Below, in pieces: positions 57,851 to 64,000 of a DNA stretch of 64,000 nucleotides. The notes below the pieces were generated by a model. It was given only the letters and a program-made list of their open reading frames with translations. It had not been told where the DNA came from and made no database searches. The stretch comes from Prostheceraeus crozeri (taxonomy: Eukaryota; Platyhelminthes; Polycladida; Euryleptidae), in NCBI GenBank assembly GCA_907163375.1, contig CAJQUW010007920.1, forward strand, positions 1 to 64,000, written 5' to 3'. Each line of letters starts with the position of its first letter. The first letter of the stretch is position 1. A program made the position numbers and the translations under genes.

Positions 57851-59041
57851 TTAGTTTTTCGAGACTAATGAATGAAATCTGTCTCCCAGAAATGGGATTC
57901 TAAGATACTTTCTTTTTTGACGGACCTATTACAGGTTCTTTTTCTTTATTTATTTCATGTTGTTCAATAAATTGGCCCGGATATCCATTCATTTTTAGTG
58001 TCTCAGTTAAAAACTAATTTTCATTTTCTAAAAAACAAGGAGAACAGATGCGTCTGGCTCCTTGTCAGATGTGTCATCGAAAGCGCTTAAGATAATACAT
58101 TATATTATGAGTTTATTCTTATTTTCTTTACTTAAAGTCATTGGAAGAAAAGGCTATCATGGACCTCTCATATCTAGTTGTTATGCGTCTAAGAAATGCG
58201 ATGATGATACAGAGCGTTCGACGACAGTAAAACAGCCACTTTATCTGTCCTACATTCAAACATTTTTGGCCGTGTCTCGTGCTGTAGCTTGGAATGTGAT
58301 GCGGATGTCCGGTCCTCATTATATACTAAGAGAACCACATAATCTGCGTTCTGTGCCGTCATTCCATCTATCACTGTCACCAGAAGTAGATGGTGAACTC
58401 AATGACACAGTCCACCTTTTCATTGAAGAATTGCGGAAGACATTGTGCGAGCCACCTTGGAGGAACACACGACTATATTTACGTTCGTCATGATTGATAA
58501 AGTAAACCCAATTTGTCCGTCGTTGCTGGAGATCAAAGTTGAAGAAGATAACAAGGGATTTGATAAGAATTTCCAAGAAGTGCATTCTGATCCGATCATA
58601 ATTCATGGACACGTCTCTGTCAGATCTATCAGTTGTTTAGGAATTGCGCAGATTTATCAAAAGTTCATTATTCATAAACAATTTAAATTTAGCAAGGAAA
58701 TAATCCATGAAATGAACGTTGGCTGTGATGGACGATTTTTTTGTTGAAAAACTTATGTGTTCGTTATATATAGAAATCTCCTTCTCAAATAATCAGGTCT
58801 GTTTTATGCATCAGATTTAAGATATGAAATTATCAATTTCATTGCGCATCGATGTCTTGAGAGGGTGCATGACAGTATCAGCCGCCTTAAAGGGTGAAAG
58901 ATGACCCGAATTTTGGTTATCTTTTCGTAGCGTCCTCCGTAAATGTGGCAAATTAATCGTAGTAAAGTGCAAACTGCTGTCCAACGTTAGAGTCTGTTTT
59001 TAACAGATTTTCTGGCAATATGTTCATAGAAGGAACTGTGC
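57851..59041. other. Intronic sequence, nothing recognised
   Basis: Contains a 143-codon + frame (58062-58493) and overlapping minus frames. None resembles a known family. No SINE or satellite text occurs here. Confidence 0.35.
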
Positions 59042-59249
59042 ACTTTCCGTGGCGCAGTGGCTAAAGAAAGGGTACTTGGCTAAAAGCATCACAACGCATG
59101 TTGACCTTGTCAGCACTGTCCCAGTCCACGCTACTTGGTGGTGGTGATACGTCGCAGGCCAGGTGGCGGGATGCTTTATGCTATTGTGGGCGATGTTGAA
59201 CATGAATCTTTGGGATCGCTGCGTCACACCTTCAACTCCAACATGGCCG
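59042..59249 (+). mobile_element. tRNA-derived SINE head and body next to satellite E
   Basis: A-box consensus tggcgcagtgg at 59050-59060, and a B-box-like gttgacctt at 59100-59108 lacking one C of the consensus, followed by gtcagcactgtcccagtcca and a non-tRNA body. It lies in the opposite direction to the tRNA-like heads of satellite E, which begins right after. The 3' limit is uncertain. Confidence 0.6.
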
Positions 59250-62200
59250 ATATCTTTCCTGCCTGATTGCCGACTGCCACTGATCCTTGTGGGTGGGCGT
59301 CGAGCCTGGGTGCTTGTGATCTTCAGTCAGTCCTCCTACCCTACACACTGATGCTTTCCTGCCTGATTGCCGACTTCCATTGTTCCTTGTGGGTGGGCGT
59401 CGAGCCTGGGTGCTTGTGATCTTCAGTCAGTCCTCCCTACCCCTACGCTACTGATGCCTTCCTGTCTGACTGCTTGCGGACTGCCACTGATCCTTGTGGG
59501 TGGGCGTCGAGCCTGGGTGCTTGTGATCTTCAGTCAGTCCTCCCTACCCCTACACCACTGATGCCTTCCTGTCTGACTGCTTGCGGACTGCCACTGATCC
59601 TTGTGGGCTGGCGTCGAGCCTGGGTGCTTGTGATCTTCAGTCAGTCCTCCCTACCCCTACACCACTGATGCCTTCCTGTCTGACTGCTTGCGGACTGCCA
59701 CTGATCCTTGTGGGTGGGCGTCGAGCCTGGATGCTTGTGATCTTCAGTCAGTCCTCCCTACCCCTACACCACTGATGCCCTTCCTGTCTGACTGCTTGCC
59801 GACTTCCATTGTTCCTTGTGGGCGGGCGTCGAGCCTGGGTGCTTGTGATCTTCAGTCAGTCCTCCCTACCCCTACACCACTGATGCCCTTCCTGTCTGAC
59901 TGCTTGCGGACTGCCACTGATCCTTGTGGGCGGGCGTCGAGCCTGGGTGCTTGTGATCTTCAGTCAGTCCTCCCTACCCCTACACCACTGATGCCCTTCC
60001 TGTCTGACTGCTTGCGGACTGCCACTGATCCTTGTGGGCGGGCGTCGAGCCTGGGTGCTTGGTGATCTTCAGTCAGTCCTCCCTACCCCTACACCACTGA
60101 TGCCCTTCCTGTCTGACTGCTTGCGGACTGCCACTGATCCTTGTGGGCGGGCGTCGAGCCTGGGTGCTTGTGATCTTCAGTCAGTCCTCCCTACCCCTAC
60201 ACCACTGATGCCCTTCCTGTCTGACTGCTTGCGGACTGCCACTGATCCTTGTGGGCGGGCGTCGAGCCTGGGTGCTTGTGATCTTCAGTCAGTCCTCCCT
60301 ACCCCTACACCACTGATGCCTTCCTGTCTGACTGCTTGCGGACTGCCACTGATCCTTGTGGGCGGGCGTCGAGCTGGGTGCTTGTGATCTTCAGTCAGTC
60401 CTCCCTACCCCTACACCACTGATGCCCTTCCTGTCTGACTGCTTGCGGACTGCCATCTGATCCTTGTGGGCGGGCGTCGAGCCTGGGTGCTTGTGATCTT
60501 CAGTCAGTCCTCCCTACCCCTACACCACTGATGCCTTCCTGTCTGACTTGCTTGCCGGACTGCCACTGATCCTTGTGGGCCGCGTCGTGCCTGGGTGCTT
60601 GTGATCTTCAGTCAGTCCTCCCTACCCCTACACCACTGATGCCCTTCCTGTCCTGACTGCTTGCGGACTGCCACTGATCCTTGTGGTGCGGGCCGTCGGA
60701 GCTGGATGCTTGTGCTCCTTCAGTCAGTCCTCCCTACCCTTACACCACTGATCCCTTCCTATCTGACTGCTTGCGATGATGCCACTCGATTTCCTTGTGG
60801 CGTGGGTCGTCGAGCATGGGTTTGCTTGTGATCTTCAGTCAGTACTCCATACCCCTACACCATTGATGCATTCCTGTCTGCTGCTTGGGTCTGCCCACTG
60901 ATCTTGTGGGGTGGGCGTCGAGCCTGGGTGCTTTGTGATCTTCAGTCAGTTCCTCCCTACCCCTACACCACTGATCCCTTCCTGTCTGACTGCTTGCGGA
61001 CTGCCACTGATCCTTGTGGGCGGGCGTCGAGCCTGGGTGCTTGTGATCTTCAGTTAGTCCTCCTACCCTACACCTCTGATGCATTCCTGTCTGATGCTTG
61101 CGGACTTCCATGTATCCGTGTTGGGCGGGCGTCGAGCCCGGGTGATTGTGTTTTCAGTCAGTCCTCCCTACCCATTGGCCTCTGATTGCCTTCAGGTTTC
61201 TGAATGCTTGCGGATGCCTCTGATCCTTTTGGTGGGCGGGCGTCGAGCTGGGGCTTGTGATCTTCCAGTCAGTCCTCCAGTACCCTACGCCACTGGAGCC
61301 CTTCCTGTCTGACTGATTGAGGAATGCCACTGATCCTCCCCTTGTGGGTGGGCGTCGAGCCTGGTGATTGAGATTTCTGTCAGCGCTGGATCCTCCCTAC
61401 CCCTACACCACTGATGCCCTTCCTGTCTGACTGCTTGCGGACTGCCACTGATCCTTGTGGGCGGGCGTCGAGCCTGGATGCTTGTGATCTTCAGTCAGTC
61501 CTCCCTACCCTCCACCCCTGTTGCCCTTCCTGTCTGACTGCTTGCGGACTGCCACTGATCCTTGTGGGCGGGCGTCGAGCCTGGATGCTTGTGATACTTC
61601 AGTAAGTCTCCCTACCCCTACACCACTGATGCCCTTCCTGTCTGACTGCTTGCGGACTGCCACTGATCCTTGTGGGCGGGCGACGAGCCTGGGTGCTCTC
61701 AGGACACCCCTGTGATCTTCAGTCAGTCCTCCCTAAAAACCCCCTACACCCTGATGCCTTCGGTCTGATGCTTGCGGACAGCTCTGATCTTGTGGGAGGG
61801 CGTCGAGCCTGGGTGATTGTGTTCTTTCAGTCAGTCTCCCTACCCCTACGCGACTGATGCCGGAAACCTTCTGTCTGACTGCTTGCGGACTGCCACTGAT
61901 CCTTGTGGGCGGGCGTCGAGCCTGGGTGCTTGTGACCACCCCGCGGACTCTTCAGTCCTCGCAGGGAACTCCTCCCTACCCCTACACCACTGATGACCTT
62001 CAAAAACCCACTGTCTGACTGCTTGCGGACTGCCACTGATCCTTGTGGGTCGGGCGTCGAGCCTGGGTGCTGGTGATCTTCTGTCAGTCCTCCCTACCCC
62101 TAACACCATTGATGACTTCCTGTTGATGCTTTGCGGACTGCAATGATACTTGTGGGAGGCGTCGAGCATGGTGTGCTTGTGATCTTCAGTCAGTCCCGCG

Positions 62201-64000
62201 GACATTCCCTACCCCTACACCACTGATGCCTTCCCCCGCTTGTCTGACTGCTTGCGGACCCCTCGCCCCCCTCCCTAAACTCTCGTACCCCCACTCCTCG
62301 TCCTCCCCACGTAATTGCCACTGATCCTTGTGGGCGGGCGTCGAGCCTGGGTGCTTGTGATCTTCAGTCAGTCCTCCCTACCCCTACAACCTGTGTGCGG
62401 AACACAGAAACCCGTACACCTACACCCAACGCCTCACCTAGACACTCGCCGTCAACTTGCCTGTCTGACTGCTTGCGGACTGCCATGATCCTTGTGGGTG
62501 GGCGTCGAGCCTGGGTGCTTGTGATCTTCAGTCAGTCCTCCCTACCCTACACCACTGATGCTTCCTGTCTGACTGCTTGCGGACTGCCCACTGATCCTTG
62601 TGGGTGGGCGTCGAGCCTGGGTGCTTGTGATCTTCAGTCAGTCCTCCCTACCCCTACACCACTGATGCCCTTCCTGTCTGACTGCTTGCGGACTGCCACT
62701 GATCCTTGTGGGCGGGCGTCGAGCCTGGGTGCTTGTGATCTTCAGTCAGTCCCTCCCTACACCCTAACACCACTGATGCCCTTCCTGTCTGACTGCTTGC
62801 GGACTGCACTGATCTTGTGGGTGGGCGTCGAGCTGAGGTGCTTGTGATCTTCAGTCAGTCTCCCTACCCCTTACACCACTGATGCCTTACTGTATGGACT
62901 GCTTTGCGGACTGCCATGATCTTGTGGGCTGGGCGTCGACGCTATCGTCGGGTGCTTGTGATCTTCAGGTCAGTCTCCCTACCCCTTACACACTTGTTGC
63001 CCCTTTCGTCTGACTGCTTGCGGACTGCCACTGATCCTTTGTGGGCGGGCGTCGAGCCTGGGTGCTTGTGATCTTTCAGTAGTCCTCCCTACCCCTTACG
63101 CTACTTGATGCCTTCCTGTCTGATGCTTGCGGACTCAGCACTGATCCTTGTGGGTGGGCGTCGAGCCTGGGTGCTTGTGATCTTCAGTCAGTCCTCCCTA
63201 CCCCTACACCACTGATGCCCTTCCTGTCTGACTGCTTGCGGACTGCCACTGATCCTTGTGGGCGGGCGTCGAGCCTGGGTGCTTGTGATCTTCAGTCAGT
63301 CCTCCCTACCCCTACACCACTGATGCCCTTCCTGTCTGACTGCTTGCGGACTGCCACTGATCCTTGTGGGCGGGCGTCGAGCCTGGGTGCTTGTGATCTT
63401 CAGTCAGTCCTCCCTACCCCTACGCCACTGATGCCTTCCTGTCTGACTGCTTGCGGACTGCCACTGATCCTTGTGGGCGGGCGTCGAGCCTGGGTGCTTG
63501 TGATCTTCAGTCAGTCCTCCCTACCCCTACACCACTGATGCCCTTCCTGTCTGACTGCTTGCGGACTGCCACTGATCCTTGTGGGTGGGCGTCGAGCCTG
63601 GGTGCTTGTGATCTTCAGTCAGTCCACCCACCCCCTACACCACTGATGCCTTCCTGTCTGACTGGCTTGCGGACTGCCATGAGCCTTGTGGGCGGGCGTC
63701 GAGCCTGGGTGTTGTGATCTTCAGTCAGTCCTCCCTACCCCTACACCACTGATGCCCTTCCTGTCTGACTGCTTGCGGACTGCCACTGATCCTTGTGGGC
63801 GGGCGTCGAGCCTGGGTGCTTGTGATCTTCAGTCAGTCCTCCCTACCCCTACACCACTGATGCCCTTCCTGTCTGACTGCTTGCGGACTGCCACTGATCC
63901 TTGTGGGCGGGCGTCGAGCCTGGGTGCTTGTGATCTTCAGTCAGTCCTCCCTACCCCTACACCACTGATGCCTTCCTGTCTGACTGCTTGCGGACTGCCA
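59250..64000 (-). repeat. Satellite E (107-108-bp unit), tRNA/SINE-like, runs off the window
   Basis: About 43-44 units with ccttcctgtctgactgcttg, cactgatccttgtgggcggg and cgtcgagcctgggtgcttgt. On the minus strand each unit has tggtgtaggggtaggg (perfect A-box consensus in tggtgtagggg) and about 33 bases later gctcgacgc (B box, one mismatch). The body text gtccgcaagcagtcagacag, gaagggcatc recalls satellite D's gtcggcaggaagggcatc, suggesting a shared SINE origin. Units are clean at 59400-60400 and 63150-64000. In between there are many small indels and foreign-looking insertions (for example 62265-62320 and 62390-62455). Open frames here are repeat by-products. Confidence 0.93.

Larger units (their letters stand above)
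44186..64000 (+). other. CBL: Next CBL intron, at least 19.8 kb, running off the window
   Basis: It starts at the GTAAGA donor. No EF-hand, SH2 or RING coding segment was recognised on + up to 64000. It holds satellites D and E and several transposon remnants. That it is all one intron is inferred from the missing next exon. 44186-44710 itself shows nothing recognisable. Confidence 0.6.

Noticed and set aside
58062-58493. 143-codon plus-strand frame
   Set aside because: Composition and overlap with several minus-strand frames give no reason to prefer it, and no motif was recognised.
59163-63717. Series of 60-150-codon frames in satellite E
   Set aside because: Each is a translation of the 107-108-bp unit and breaks where the unit has an indel.
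28034-64000. Clusters of true tRNA genes
   Set aside because: A and B boxes are recognisable, but I could not see a complete cloverleaf with a paired acceptor stem in the units. They fit SINE heads better.

Overview
The window is metazoan nuclear DNA, probably from an invertebrate. It has spliced coding exons with GT-AG borders, tRNA-derived SINEs, LINE and Penelope-like remnants, a Tc1/mariner relative, and very long tandem arrays. There are no operons, ribosome binding sites or prokaryotic genes. I cannot name the species.

The one host gene I recognise is CBL, the E3 ubiquitin ligase, on the + strand. Only two exons are visible. 1535-1827 encodes most of the four-helix (4H) part of the tyrosine-kinase-binding domain. 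44081-44185 encodes the next 35 residues, at the 4H/EF-hand border. The reading phase matches across the join. The intron between them is about 42.25 kb and is mostly satellite DNA. No further CBL exon was found up to 64000, so the following intron is at least 19.8 kb.

Layout: 1-1534 is upstream intron or flank, and its first 300 bases almost lack C. 1535-1827 is the first visible CBL exon. 1828-5050 is intron with a 73-bp tandem duplication and two tRNA-derived SINEs. 5052-27984 is a 23-kb nearly pure polypyrimidine tract. 28034-40557 is a composite block: satellite A (86 bp), linker, satellite B (58 bp), then A, linker and B again. 40558-42562 holds an inverted pair of tRNA SINEs and a small membrane-protein-like ORF. 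42563-44036 is satellite C (104 bp), ending 44 bases before the second exon. 44711-45310 is satellite D (about 99 bp). 45904-46284 is a TA-flanked MITE. 47318-48062 is a G/C-skewed minisatellite. 48836-49892 is a LINE 3' end between 87-bp direct repeats. 51436-54540 is a terminal-inverted-repeat element holding a nested mariner-like element (52549-54330). 54728-55035 is a large fold-back, 55036-56073 a LINE remnant, and 57430-57850 a Penelope-like GIY-YIG remnant. 59042-64000 is a SINE head followed by satellite E (107-108 bp), which runs off the window.

The most interesting signal is that four unrelated satellites (A, B, D, E) each carry, on the minus strand, a tRNA-like pair of Pol III A-box and B-box motifs at tRNA-like spacing in every unit. 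They look like SINE heads turned into satellites, and would place well over a hundred potential TFIIIC sites antisense to CBL.

Much of the sequence also shows assembly limits. 28034-33600 and about 60420-63140 carry dense insertion-type noise typical of unpolished long reads, and the A-linker-B block may be a real duplication or two haplotypes joined in tandem. The long open frames in the pyrimidine tract and the satellites are artefacts of composition.
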